Positions 21,965 to 34,048 of a stretch of DNA of 64,000 nucleotides are shown here, in pieces. Where the stretch lies: positions 682,001 through 746,000 of the forward strand of contig JAHLKI010000003.1 of assembly GCA_025602905.1 (NCBI GenBank), given 5' to 3'. Position numbers and translations under genes: made by a program. The stretch comes from Phlyctochytrium arcticum (Eukaryota > Chytridiomycota > Chytridiomycetes > Chytridiales > Chytridiaceae). The notes under the pieces are model-generated. The model saw nothing but the letters and a program-made list of their open reading frames with translations. It had not been told where the DNA came from and did not search any database. Every line of letters starts with the position of its first letter. Position 1 is the stretch's first letter.

Positions 21965-24900
21965 GGCGGCTGCCAAATCTCCACAGGTCCTTTTCCCATT
22001 TCTCCACCCCCTGTCATGGTGACTCACAAAGTCCTTTTATAAAGTGCATTCACAGCCACCTGCCCGGACAAAAGTCCAACAATCTCTGGCTCAGATCCAC
22101 TTTCCCTTCCCTTCCCCCCCAACATAACTTGTGTTATAAAATAAAGCCAACACAAAAATGTCCTCCAACAACCCTCAACCTGATGAAGCCCTTAATGCCA
22201 TGCGGGCTACAATCAAAGCACATAATGAAAGCACCTGCCAAGTGCAAGAGTAATTGGCAGCATTGATGGCATTAACGCAGGTTGCCCCGACCCTGATGCA
22301 AACAGCGACCAGAGCCGTGCAGCATGTGGCTCATAGACCTCCCACTCAGTCCGAGGGTATTTTATATCAATTGTTCATGCATTATTGCGGGATATCTCAT
22401 GCGCCGAATTGTTTATCTTCAGCAGAAGTCGTCACTAGGTCGAACCTGTCCAATGAAATTGAGAACAATATCGAGAATGTGCAGCCTGCTCGACTTCAGC
22501 TTGAAGGTAATTTGTTCCCTTCAGTGTTTGGTTGCAAAATGAAACATTTGGCTTATTGTAATCCTAGAACCCCATATCGGCTTGAACAAGAATGGCGACA
22601 ATGATTCTTCAACCGGCGCGGAAGATGACAGGCAGCTGCATGATCAGTCAGCTTTGAACAATTCTGAAGATGCCACAATTTCCGATGGTCAAATTGCACC
22701 CATACACAGTAAAGGTTCACACGCTCAAATAAACCTTGTTTGCGCAGCATGGACCCCGGCGCTCCCTCCGTCCGGTCCATTTGCCACCTCAGAGGAAGCA
22801 GATCATGCCTTAAAGCAATTTGCCATCAACAACGGATTTGCCATCGCAAACCTCAGGGAGCAACGCGTTTCTGGGCCAGAAAGCTCAGTTCACAAAATCT
22901 GGCGCCCCTGCTCATGCCATGGTCAGTATAAGCCTAAGGACCAAGGTGTGCCACCGTGCAAAAAGGGGAGCAAAAAGACTGGTTGCCGGTATCTGGCAAT
23001 TTTGAAGGGTGTAGTGACTAAAGGGGTGGTGGGAGAACGGTCAATCAAACTGTCCGATGCCGTGGGCTCAGGAACCCATACGGGATACATGCAGTTGACA
23101 AAGGCGGGATTGAAGACCATGTTTCAGGCTTGCCGTTTTACTCAAAATCCTACCATTTCCCCGGAAATCCACAATATGATCGAGGCGGGCACAAAACCAC
23201 GAGAGATCTTGGCTACAATCAACAGGCACACGTCTCAGCCATTGGTGACCATCAAAGTAATCACAAATCAAAAATCGGAAAGCATGGAAAACATACTGCA
23301 GGGACGTTCTCCCTTGACAGCACTGCTCGACACCCTTTCCCAATCTGTAGAGCAAGGTGTTGTTACAGACGTGGTCCAGAATGAAGTTAATGTCTTGACT
23401 CACCTGTTCTTTCAAACTGATGTAAGTTCGATAGCTCGAAACTTTGTCTTATTTTCTTTTAATCCTCGTGGCATCTAGCGGGAGATGGCAAAGCTCTTAG
23501 AAAAGTTTGGCGATGTTCTCATCATGGACTGTACGTACCGCACAAACCGGCACAGAATGCCGCTGCTCCACGTGGTGGGAATTACCGACACCTTTCATTC
23601 CTTCTTTGGCGCGTTTATGCTGATGGCAAATGAAGCTACTGAAGATTATAAGATTGCGCTTGACCGTCTGACAGCTTCGTTGCCAAAGCCACCACGCGTC
23701 GTTGTCATTGATTGCGACACCGCGTTCATTGCAGCCGTGAAAGCTCAGTGGCCTAATACAAAGATCATCCTGTGCCAATGGCACTTGGGGCAGAATATCA
23801 AAAAACATTGCCAGAAGAATTTTGTTGACCGCAACGAGAAGCTTGATGCAGAAGCATTTGCCGAGTTTAAAGAGTAGGTTCTATCTTCCAATGCTCATTC
23901 CCTGTGATTGCTCAGATATTTCAAAATAGGACATGGATGGAACTTGAACGCGCTACTACAGAAGAAAACATTTTGCAACTTTGGGAACAGATGGAGAAGG
24001 ACATTGACAAGGAAACGTTCGCCTATCTGGAAAAGAACAAGATGCCCTTACGCCAACATTGGGCCAGCGTGTTTATCGATAAATATCAACATTTGAACGC
24101 AACTGTGACTTCGCGCGTTGAAGGAAAGCACTGGGCTTTCATCAAGTCCAATGGCTCTGCCAACTACGTTGTATCAAACTATCAAAAGAAATTGCAACCA
24201 GCAGATGGCGAACTATCAGGCTGCTGTCATTACAGACTCGAACACCATCCACCGCTTTCTCACCGAAGATGATATACAAGAAAAACAGAACAAAAGATTC
24301 ATACCAGGTGTCAAGGTCAAGCCTTTTTACTCGAAAGTTTGTAACCGCCTTTCTTTGCATATACTCACCACTCTGGACCAAGAACAAATCAAGGCAGACA
24401 GGATTGTCAAAGCCAATGACCCTAACGCTGTTTTGAGCGAGGGGTCACTGGTCCTGAAACCATGCACCTCATGGCATAGAACAGTCATGGGTATGCTGTC
24501 TGCACATGAGATATTAGCTAAGCGGAAAGAGGATGGTGGATTGAGATGAGTGATTTCATATCCAGATGGCACCTGCAGCCAGTCACCGCCAGCTCGGAGG
24601 TGCTTGAACCTCCAGTCGGTCGCTTTATCAAATCTACGCATGGCCGTGGGAGTAAACGCCTGCGGACATCGGCGGAGATGGCAGAAAGCCAGCTGCAAGC
24701 GAGCCAACGACACTGTGGAGTGTGTCAGGCATGCGGGCATGACAGAACGCAATGTCCGTCTGCTCTTGTAGCTTCCTTCGCAAGCTGCGCAAACAATTTT
24801 CGATGATACTTCCGAATCGACACCTGGAAGCAGCTCAGAGGCACCAGGCAAGATTCGGGCTGCGCCGCAATGCTCCGGCTGTGGGTCGCAGGCCACACTT

Positions 24901-25291
24901 ACAAGAGATGTGCCGCCAGAAACTGATTTTTCTTTTACATCTATCTTTGGTCTTTCAATCACATTACTGTGTCCGTATCGCCAGCTAGATGGCAGCTACA
25001 TATAATGTGAATGAGCTATGTTCTCCCCAGCATTTTCAGCAGATTTCTTGTAGCGCTTGACCCAAGCAAGCACACTACATCAGATGGTGACCATGCTATT
25101 TTCGCTCCGTGTACCTGTGTGACAAGAGCTTGCAGTTCCCTCACCACAATAGTGAGCGGGGCAACATGCATTGTCATCAGCATGAACACAGGGAAGTGGC
25201 TGTGTACTCCATTAAAAACCATGCCAACACCCAACATGACTCATAAGGGCAGAGATTTGGCAGAAGGACCCGTGGAGATTTGGCAGCTGCC
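21965..25291 (+). mobile_element. MULE-3, 3,327 bp, 9-bp TSD with one mismatch
   Basis: The left end is GGCGGCTGCCAAATCTCCAC and the reverse complement of the right end is GGCAGCTGCCAAATCTCCAC. The flanks are CTGCACAGT (21956-21964) and CCGCACAGT (25292-25300), 8 of 9 matching. The left TSD overlaps the right TSD of element A, so the two elements sit one base apart. The terminus and leader match the nested MULE at 11006-12456. Confidence 0.85.
22158..24900 (+). pseudogene. MULE-3 transposase (FAR1-like plus DDE), decayed
   Basis: ATG 22158 (MSSNNPQPDE) matches the nested MULE start. There is an early in-frame TAA at 22251-22253. The DNA-binding half spans about 22735-23418 (KQFAINNGFAIANLREQRVS; CSCHGQYKPK has the Gln lost in MULE-1). 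An intron at about 23421-23478 precedes the core: D1 LIMDCTYRTN, D2 VVIDCDTAF, CQWHLGQNIKKHC. A second intron at about 23876-23930 precedes TSRVEGKHWAF. A short deletion near 24165 (TLYQTIKRNC resumes in another frame) and a 1-nt shift at 24546 break the rest. The knuckle CGVCQACGHDRTQC is intact, and a second CSGCGS piece follows. It is closest to MULE-1 by protein and to the nested copy by DNA. Confidence 0.85.
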
Positions 25292-25365
25292 CCGCACAGT
25301 CACCCCATCCGCTTACATAACCCATTTCTCCGCTAAATATGCTGATTTCCTGAATTTCAAGAATT
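25292..25365 (+). repeat. Older repeat, copy 2, right half
   Basis: CACAGTCACCCCATCCGCTT and the following TACATAACC, CTCCGCTAA and TGCTGATTTCCTGAATTT words match 9617-9690 in order and spacing. Confidence 0.7.
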
Positions 25366-25439
25366 TTTTGAGAATTTTTCTTCAAATATTGATGTTCTGC
25401 AATTTCTCATATTTTCACCTTTAAATTGAATCCATTCTG

Positions 25440-26240
25440 TTTCCGGAAATTTGCTCTTTACTTCTGTTCATTTTTCTGTATCTATATTGCTCTGAGGTTT
25501 TTCTCTGCAGATTTCAACGCATCCATTAACTCTTTTGGCTGGTTTTCCAAAACTTTGAATTTTTGAAGGAATTTTCCTCATGTTAATTTTCTTCTGGTTT
25601 CTTTCTTTCTGCTTGGTTATGGTATCAATTTGCGCTCTACAATTTGCTCGTTATTCCTACCCCTCTCACTGTCTTTGTTTAGGCTATTGAGTTCTCTCTT
25701 TGTTTGTTACCACACTGACAATCTGCTAATTTGGCTATTTCCCAAATTTCTGTGCTTTTTAGCCAAAATTTTTGTACATGTGGATTTTCTTTGATTTTCT
25801 TTATTTCCGCCGGGGCATGGCTTCCTTCTCCAGAATTTTCTCTATATCCCTGTGCTGTTTAGTAGCGCCGTTTGGCTTTTCAATTTTCCCTTTGTCCGTT
25901 ACCACGCTGACCATCTAGTTATTTTGCTGATCTCAAGAATTTCTGTGGTTTTTGCACATTTTTCCCTTCGTCCTATTTGCTTTATTTCCGCTTGGACATG
26001 ATATCATTTTCTTCTCTACAATTTGCTCGTCACGTGTATCCCTTTTACCGTCTCTATTTAGCTCATGAAATCTCCTGCTGTCCGTTACAATGCTAACGAT
26101 CTTCAAAGTTTACTCATTTCATTTTTCAGGGGATTTTTCACTCCTTGTTGTTTTCCCCACATATTCTGATTTCCCGGGTGTACATGGCAGCAATACCTTC
26201 TCCACAAGTTTCTTTTCACTATGTATCCCTTTAATGGTGC
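25440..26240 (+). repeat. Approximate tandem repeats, about 190 bp, pyrimidine-rich
   Basis: Units begin near 25608, 25800, 25984 and 26172 and share a TTTCCGC..GG-CATG word, TCT-C-ACAATTTGCTCG, a CCGTTACCACGCTGACCATCT-like word and AATTTCTGTG. Divergence is high, so this is an old array. No reading frame is conserved across units. It may be a decayed satellite or the inside of a lost element. Confidence 0.5.
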
Positions 26241-27748
26241 CTTACCGTGGTTCTCATATTCTTTTGCCGGTTACAACGGTTTCCTCCACATCATCTCACT
26301 CAACAAACTTTTTCTGCAGCATCTCCCCCTTCTACGCCTTCCTTACATTACCCCGCTATGTTTTGTATCATGAAGCAGTTTGCCCTGTCATTCTTTCTCC
26401 CAACTCCCCATCTTTGGCTGAATGTGGCCTTCATGACTCTCCATGGTCAATGGTGGGCCTGATGTGTTGCTGCTACTGTAGGATTTTTCTTGGCCTTGCT
26501 GATTTCTGGCAGGAAACCCTTTTCTATGTGCCGGTACTGATTCCGGGCGCATGGGGCCTGTATTTTGGTTTATGCACTTCCGACCTTTTGTACCGGTTTG
26601 TAAGGTGACTTTCATCTTGTCCAGCATGAAGAGTTGGTCAACCAGCTCAATGATGGCATGCAACTTTGCCAATGCCTTAGTGCCCTTTTCCAGTCCAGCA
26701 CATCATGAGAAACATCGCTTGCAATGCTGCCCGTCAGGGTGACTTTCACCATGATGATCATGCCTCCTTCCCGGGCTTGTATTCAAAACCAAGGCAAGAC
26801 ACAGATAAGTTCAATTAATTTAGGGGCAAGATCCTGGCCTCCATGACAATCATTCACTCACCCCAAATGGTGGGGATGGCCAGTTCTACTGTATATTGTG
26901 CAATGGTCACAATGCACATTGCTTATCTGAAAAAATGACAATGTGAACCTTGGGGATGGTGAGGATGATCAGCATTTGGGCAACTCTAGAGTGGAGGTGA
27001 CATGCCATGTCATATTTGAAATGTGATGAGACTTGGGTGGTACAGGTCAAGTTAGCGTTTGCCTTGGTATCATAGTGGTAGGGGTATTTGCAGAGAGGGT
27101 ATCCTCTGACGATATAGAACTTCTGGATTTTTCTATATTTGCTGGGGTCTGCCTATGTTTGATACCCCCTAATGCGGTGATCTCGCTACGATGTACTGAT
27201 GACAAGCACTCATCCCCCCTGGGCTCTCCCACTGTCTTTGTTTGTCTGCCATGCCCGTCTGCAATACAGAATGTATTCTGAATATTTGATTTACATCTCA
27301 TTCTGTCCATGCTGATGCTCTCTTCTCCTGCCTACCACTTCAGGAACTCCGACTCTGGCATTCTTAGCAGTAGGCCTCTAAAAAATTCTGTGCCCATGGA
27401 ACAGATAGCACTTATTTGGACACGGACAAATTTCTCCTCTCTCAATGATAGCTTTCCTTTTCACATTCACCAGTTGTCTTGTGTTCGAAATATTCAATCT
27501 TGCAAGTAGATTAGGTTCTTTCTCCACACTTTTGCCATCCTTCATCAGAATCTGTTGTACTTTGCTCTAACATTTGGGTTATACTGTACATGGGTTCAAC
27601 CTCAGAATACGTAAATTCAACCAGAGCTTACCCCCAGGCGCAGGGCGCACCGGGGCTTTAATACAGTATAGTAGTCATGAGAAGAGAGAAACCATTAATG
27701 GTTGCACAGTGAAAAGGCCAAATCACCACTTACTTACGGTAATCGCCT
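26241..27748. other. Stretch without a convincing gene
   Basis: A minus-strand frame at 26672-26388 (94 aa, Gln/Gly/Ser-rich tail, start LHAIIELVDQLFMLDKMK) could be a piece of a structural polyprotein but has no recognised motif. Other frames here have no family features. Nothing else seen. Confidence 0.25.
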
Positions 27749-28174
27749 CTAAGGAAAGTTGCTGGTCAACCCGCAAATTGCCGATGTGATCCCACCAGGC
27801 AAAATGGTGAATCGGCAATGGATGTTTAAGTTTCTGCCGGCACTGCTGGGGAGAGAGGCTGTCCGAGTTGTTTGCTGCTCAAGCCATATGTGCAACAATG
27901 CGATAAGTGGCAAAGTTTTGCTGACTGGGAGACCTGTGAATGACATGACATGCTGGAACAGTTTTTGGAGAAACTGATTCTCATTCTCCCGGTCTTTGGT
28001 GCGGAGAAGTTTTTCAAGTCCGATTGGCAGAGTTGGGGTAAATGTAGCATGTAAGGACTCTTCCATCTTGATCCACTTGTCTGCATTTTCTGCTTGTAAG
28101 TACAACGGCACCTCCACTTTGAAAATCGCAACAAGCTCATTTTTGTTTGGTTTTGAAGCGATTAATTTAGTCAT
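27749..28174 (-). CDS. Hypothetical ORF, 141 aa, possible Gag-like fragment
   Basis: A 141-codon minus-strand frame with a globular look: NELVAIFKVEVPLYLQAENA, a DKWIKMEESLHATF helix and ENQFLQKLFQHVMSF. The lengths and order of hydrophobic helices recall retrotransposon capsid domains, but no diagnostic motif is present and no zinc knuckle follows. A TATATAAAAG at 28351-28360 lies upstream but reads better on the plus strand. It may be a real small gene, a Gag remnant or chance. Confidence 0.25.
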   Translation of the reverse strand: MTKLIASKPNKNELVAIFKVEVPLYLQAENADKWIKMEESLHATFTPTLPIGLEKLLRTKDRENENQFLQKLFQHVMSFTGLPVSKTLPLIALLHIWLEQQTTRTASLPSSAGRNLNIHCRFTILPGGITSAICGLTSNFP

Positions 28175-28726
28175 CTCATTTCTCTATATCTACCCAGCAT
28201 GATTAGCGATACCAAAATTAAATCTCTTCACCGTCAACATAGCGCAGTAATACTGTAAGAACGGGTTTTTCCAATTCTTTAGTTCCCAGACTATGACCCA
28301 CGCCATCAAACGCGGTCATTATAATTGGAACATTACGCTTTTCGAATTCATATATAAAAGTGCCTTGCCGATAAGTTTGTTTCGATTGTGACTGGGCACA
28401 TTAACGAAACAGGCAAAAACTACTTAGGAAGAAAGTTGTTGGGAGTCTGATAATGCCCAGAATCGCAATTTTTTCGCTCTTGGCAGTAGATGCAGGATGG
28501 TATCAATATATACCAACAGTGCTGCATCACAGAAATTGCTGAACAATCCTACTACTAAAAAATGTTGGTCGCAACATGACTCATCAGGTGGCTTGGCTGG
28601 CTGCCGTCATCAATTAATGTCCGGACAGGGCCAGCCTTTGGACACGCGGTATATAAGGCAGATCTCCCTCCGCTCCCCTACTCTTTATCACAAAACAATA
28701 AATACACATACACAAAGACCTTTACT
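28175..28726. other. Upstream region of the Helitron gene
   Basis: No gene is supported. It contains TATATAAAAG at 28351-28360 with no obvious gene below it, and the Helitron TATA box at 28650-28657. Confidence 0.35.
28650..28657 (+). promoter_or_regulatory. TATA box of the Helitron gene
   Basis: TATATAAG lies 77 nt before the ATG at 28727, within a pyrimidine-rich start region (CTCCCTCCGCTCCCCTACTC). Confidence 0.55.
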
Positions 28727-31617
28727 ATGGCTGTTGCAATTTGCTCTATTGAGCAGTTTTGGGACAGTGCAACTCTGTTTGATGCAGGCGATATGAATTG
28801 CGAGTGCAGAAGCTGCGGCGCATTCAGGTGGAAGGCCGAGAAGGCTTCAATCTGCTGCCATAACAGCAAAACCAAAGGTGATGATATAGGCCATGTTTCT
28901 CCACATGCAGCTTTACAGCCGTTGTTTTCAGGAGCCATGAACGACTCTAAAGAGTTCCTCACGCGCATCCGAAAATACAACCAAGCCTTTGCGTTCACCA
29001 GCATGTCCAGCAATTTTGACTTGAACTTGGCGAGCAACCGGGATGGCATCTACACTTTCCGGGTCAACGGTGAGCTGTATCACCGGATTGGGGATGGATT
29101 GGAGGCCGAAGACGGGGAACTGCCCAAGTTTTCTCAAATTTACTTTTTGGACGCGGAGGCTCAAAGCTCTCGACGTTTAGAGATTTTCTCCGACCTCCGG
29201 CCTATGGCGGTGGCAACTATCCACGACGCAATGCAGACTGAGAACGCCTTGGTTCAACAGTTTGTTGCAGCACGAGAAATGGCTCAGAGTACTACTAACA
29301 TTGTTCTTAGTATCAACGGGTCCGCTGTACCAGCTGGTGAACATCCCCGTCGTTATAATGCAGCTGCTGCTCCGGACATTGCTGCTGAATGGCTCAATGA
29401 TGAGCATGTTACAAACCGGGACATTGTACTTCGCAAGCGTGGTGGTGGCTTGAAGCGGATCAATGAATGCCATCCCATGTACGATGCCCTATCATATCCA
29501 TTGTTCTTCCCGCAAGGTATGATTCAAATTTGCTTTCATGTTGCTGAGCTTGAAAAGTGCGGATTTTCTGATACAGCGTTCTTGGCACGGTTGTAGGTAA
29601 CCAGGGTTGGTGCATCCCATTCAAAGAGGCTACCGGTGTAACTTTGAAAGCATTTGTACAATACCGCATGCAGTGCCATTCTTCACCCAACGTCCTGCAC
29701 ATGGGGGGCAAGCTGTTTCAGCAATACATTGTTGATCAGTACCTCCGAGTTGAAGCCCAAAACTTGCAGTTCATTTGTAACAACCAGAGGCAACTTCGAG
29801 CCGAATGTTACCAAGGGATTGTTGACGCTCTTGACAATGGTGATACCCGTACCATTGGACGACGCATTGTGCTTCCTGCAACAACAATCGGGTCACCTCG
29901 GTACATGCAGCAAAGGTTCCAAGATTCTATGGCTTTGGTTTGCAAGTTTGGCAAGCCGGACCTGTTCATTACGATGACCTGCCACCCGAAGTGGCCCGAA
30001 ATCACCCGCCTGTTGCTTCCTCACCAGAAGGCACAGGACCGTCCCGACATTGTTGTTCGCGTCTTTCACATGAAGTTCCAAAACATGTTGGACAACATTG
30101 TGAAAAACAGTGTCTTTGGCAAGGTGCAGGCTTATTGTTACACCGTTGAGTTCCAAAAGCGTGGCCTTCCTCACACACACCTTTTGGTTTGGTTGGAATC
30201 AAAGCCGACCGAGGAGCAGTATGACAGCATGGTATGTGCAGAGATCCCAGATCCCGAAACTCAGCCCCGACTGTACGCCTCCGTTAAGTCACACATGGTG
30301 CACGGTCCATGCGGACGCAACAATCCGCAAAATGTCTGCATGGCCGACAGTGCATGCACCAAAAAGTTCCCAAAGGCTCTCGCTGAAAGTACAACTGTCT
30401 CTGACAATGGCTTGATTACGTACCGGCGACGAGGTGGTGGTCCTCGAATCCAGAAACGTGTGCGAGGTACAGTCGTGGAGCTTGGCAATGAGTGGATCGT
30501 TCCATACAACCCGTACTTAACCGGGAAGTATGACTGCCATATCAATGTTGAAATCTGCAACTCGGTGAGCTCAGTAAAGTACTTACACAAGTACATTTAC
30601 AAAGGACAGGACCGAGCTGTCCTCGAGGCGGGTGACGATATTGACAAAATCAGTCAGTATCTAGAAGGGCGATACATTTCCGCCCAGGAAGCCTGCTGGC
30701 GCTTGCTCAGCTTTGAAACGAACAGTATTAGCCACAATATTGTTCGGCTTCCAGTGCATCTGCCTGGTCAGCAGTATGTCACGTTTGATGCGGCTGCCCC
30801 TGAGGCTGCCGTAGAGAACAATGAGCGCACTATGCTCACCGAATTCTTCCGTACCAAACCAAGAGCTCCAGCAGCAAGCGGGTGAAGGTCTTACTTATTG
30901 TGAGTTCCCCGAGCACTATTGGTGGAACTAAGGTCCAAAAACTTGGACACGTCGGAAGAGGGCATGGAAGGTCGTGGCTCGCATGACCATGGCTCCTCCT
31001 GGGAGCGACCGTTTTCACTTGCGTATGCTGTTGAGTCATGTACGGGGGCCGACCTCATATGAGGATCTTCGAACGCACGACGGCGTTTTGAATGAAACGT
31101 TCAAAGAGGCAGCGATTGCACGAGGGCTCCTTGAGGATGACACTGAGTATGATACAGTACGTGTCTGGAGGAAGCAACTGTGTCCTCCATGGCTGTTTAA
31201 TAAGCATTATGAAGCAATGGCCGAGGATCAGAGGGACATGTCCGAAGGTCAACGGCAGTTCCGCGTCATTGCAGACTTGGACCGGCTTTTGGAGCCGATC
31301 AATATGCGCATGTCGACTTGGATCAACCTAGAAGAGTTCTAGTCCAAAGGGTTCGATCCGAAAGACGATGGGGCTCAAGAAGATTTAAACCAAAACGACC
31401 AAGACACCGATATTGCCCAGCTCATTGACACTTTGAATGTCGATCAGACATCGGTATTCGAGAGGGTGGCGGACTCTGTCCGTCAAGGTGCAACCTCTCA
31501 GGAGCGAGTCTTCTTCTTGGATGGGCCCGGGGGGACCGGCAAGACATACGTCTACAATACACTGTTGCGCGCGATACGTTCAGAGGGCTTCCGGTGTTTG
31601 GCAATGGCCAGCAGTGG

Positions 31618-31742
31618 TATTGCTGCGTGTCTTCTTCTTGATGGAAGAACGGCACATTCAACTCTCGCTATTCCGTTGGAGCTTAACGAGACAAGTACAT
31701 GTCACTTTGGCCCTCGATCTGCAATTGCCAACACCCTTCGGG
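31618..31742 (+). repeat. 125-bp segment duplicated inside the helicase, source copy
   Basis: Encodes the helicase stretch after Walker A (IAACLLLDGRTAHSTLAIPL). The same 125 bp recur at 32428-32552 with five differences, offset 810 bp (270 codons). Confidence 0.85.
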
Positions 31743-32427
31743 AGGTTGACTTGATCATCTGGGACGAGGCTTCTCGATATGCGATTGAAGCGGTTGACCG
31801 TACTATTCGGGATGCACTTGATGTCAACAAGCCATTTGGTGGCAAAGTGATGCTCTTTGGAGGTGACTTCAGGCAAATTTTGCCAGTTGTTCTACAAGGT
31901 GGTCGGTCGGCAACAGTTGGGCGCTGTTTCAAAAAGTCACCCCTTTGGCGTCACGTTATAACGATGAATTTGACCATCAATATGCGTCTGCAGTCACGGC
32001 CAGACTTCCAGCAGTTTCTACTTGATGTTGGTGAGGGCAGAAACGGTGCGCGTGTGAACATTGAGGAATCCATGGTTGCTACAGGGAACAACCTGGATGG
32101 TTTGATCGATGACATCTTTGCGGACGGCGCTGACTTTGAAGATCGAGTGATCCTCGCTGTCAAGAATGACGACGCTCAGATGATCAATTGTAGGGTGGTA
32201 GAACGTCTGCCTGGTGACTTCCGCGAGTGCTTGAGCGCTGACTACATTGATCAAGAGGACGCCTCTACTTATACTGTAGAGTTCCTCAATACTCTGCAGC
32301 TTTCGGGACTTCCTCCCCACAAGCTTGAGCTCAAACCTGGCCAGTTTGTCATGCTCCTCAGGAACCTCAACCCTTCGCGTGGTTTGTCAAACGGAACTCG
32401 CTTGCGACTACTTGAGGTGGTATCGCA

Positions 32428-32552
32428 TATTGCTGCGTGTCTTCTTCATGATGGAAGAACGGCACATTCAACTCTCGCTATTCCGTTGGAGCTTAACGAG
32501 AGAAGTAAATGTTACTTCGGCCCTCGATCTGCAATTGCCAACACCCTTCGGG
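32428..32552 (+). repeat. 125-bp duplicated segment, ectopic copy
   Basis: About 96% identical to 31618-31742 and in the same reading frame. It replaces the point where the helicase should pass from NGTRLRLLEV into its C-terminal motifs. The flanks show no TIR. Confidence 0.85.
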
Positions 32553-32642
32553 GGCGTGTACTCCTCAAGTTTGAAAAGTCGCGTCCGGTTTCACAAGCGG
32601 TGTTTTTTTGCAAGGAGCCAATTGTCAAATGCGGTTTATTTG

Positions 32643-32874
32643 GTTAGAATCTGGTGGTTGTGCCTTTAGCTTCCCAAACAGCATTAACTACTCTACTCTG
32701 CCTATCATATAAATAATCTATATGCTCGACAGGTAGTTTTGCCCACTCCTCTTTCAGAGCTTTAATGAGATCTGGCTTGCCGGTGGGCACGGGACGTCTC
32801 TCTCTGACTGCCTTTTCCAATCTGTCCCAACGTTCTTCGATAGCATTCAAATCCGGTGAGCAAGCCAGCAACAA
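32643..32874 (-). pseudogene. Tc1/mariner-like C-terminal fragment
   Basis: A 76-codon minus-strand frame with CSPDLNAIEERWDRLEKAV, the region around the third acidic residue of Tc1/mariner or pogo-type transposases, then a tail VVNAVWEAKGTTTRF. Its first codons overlap the outermost 12 bp of the inverted repeat, so the rest was cut off where that repeat begins. Confidence 0.6.
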
Positions 32875-33201
32875 TGGGTGGGACGTTCCTGTCCTAGGAC
32901 TGTCCTAGTGGCAAAGTTACGCAAAATTCGGCACCTGGCAAAGTCATGTAGTGACCGACGGACGCGTTGCGGGCACTCCGCGGCGACGGGGCGCGCAATG
33001 CATCACAATTCCAAAAACAAATCAACTTCCATCAAGGCATCCAAAATTTGCAGAGAGATAGACTATATTTTATGGCAAAGAGTAGAAAGGAAACCGGAGA
33101 AAATGTGAGAAAGAGAAGGAAACTACACTACAAACTATGATTAAGGAGCTAAACTAAAAAGATAAATAAACTAGGACTTGCTGAAGGAATCTGCGCCAGA
33201 G

Positions 33202-33432
33202 TCAAGACGACTTGGAGGAAGAAGCAGGGCCAAACAGACTCAGAATGTTACCATCCTTCGCGGTCACTCTTTTCTCGCACCGGAGTTCTGTCCCATTACA
33301 CGTTCTTTTGTTGGAACTGCAGTATGGGCATTGTCGTTCACAGCCATTTTGCGCACCATTGCATATCTTGCCTTTCCCCTTGCACGAATTGCACCGCAAG
33401 GCGACCTTTCTCTTCTTCTTTGGTGGCTCTAG
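33202..33432 (-). CDS. Cys-rich basic exon, left-arm copy
   Basis: Mirror of 39283-39513: PPKKKRKV followed by eight spaced Cys. See the right-arm copy. Confidence 0.45.
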   Translation of the reverse strand, partial: LEPPKKKRKVALRCNSCKGKGKICNGAQNGCERQCPYCSSNKRTCNGTELRCEKRVTAKDGNILSLFGPASSSKSS

Positions 33433-34048
33433 AAACAGCAGGTTTATATACAACGAGGATATGCCAGGTATGGGGCTAAGCCCAATACAGAGACGAATGT
33501 AAACCAAACACAGAGGAAGTCTGCAAAAAAATGGCAGAGGTTCCATATACAGAATGCCCCTGGTCATTCTCACTGCCAATTCCATTGAGCGCTCCTCTAA
33601 AACCATGGCTGTGTGCAAACCCCCCTCCCATCTTGGGTTGGCTTTGGAAATCAAGGCTGTGTGCAATACCCGCCCAGTCAATGCCATTCCACCATTGATA
33701 CTCATTCCCTGCATCACTCACAAACGGCCATGCCAAGATGCCATCTATTTTCCCACGCTCAGGCCATGCCAAGATGTAATCTGGCTTTCGGACTCGGCCT
33801 ACGTCCTCAAGAATTTGCCCAGAGATTTCAACTCAAGGCCCTCCATCACTTACCAACTGCCATGCCAAGATGCAATGTGATTTCCCACGCTCATGTGTAG
33901 CAAATTTAGCTTTGGGACTCGGCCTACGGCCTCGAGGATTTGCCCAAAGATTTTGGAGTCCGAACAGGTCACGTGGGGCACGTGGTTCGGACGGATTCTA
34001 TTTTAATGTATAGAATTTAACAATTGGAGGCTAAATTCTTGTTCTTAC

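Larger units (their letters stand above)
28727..32640 (+). pseudogene. Helitron Rep/PIF1-helicase protein, decayed
   Basis: Exon 1 28727-29516, intron 29517-29596, exon 2 from 29597. Domains: N-terminal Helitron-like domain to about 29900; HUH Rep with GLPHTHLLVWL (about 30165) and the Tyr motif VKYLHKYIYKGQD (about 30580); and PIF1 helicase with Walker A GPGGTGKTY (about 31525) and Walker B LIIWDEAS (about 31755). Lesions: a frameshift at about 30860, TAA at 30929-30931, TAG at 31340-31342 (both in Gln-compatible positions of one frame), and an intruding duplicated segment at 32428. After that the helicase is lost, so motifs V and VI are missing. Rep nicks and the helicase unwinds in rolling-circle transposition. 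No TC or CTRR ends were identified. Confidence 0.85.
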
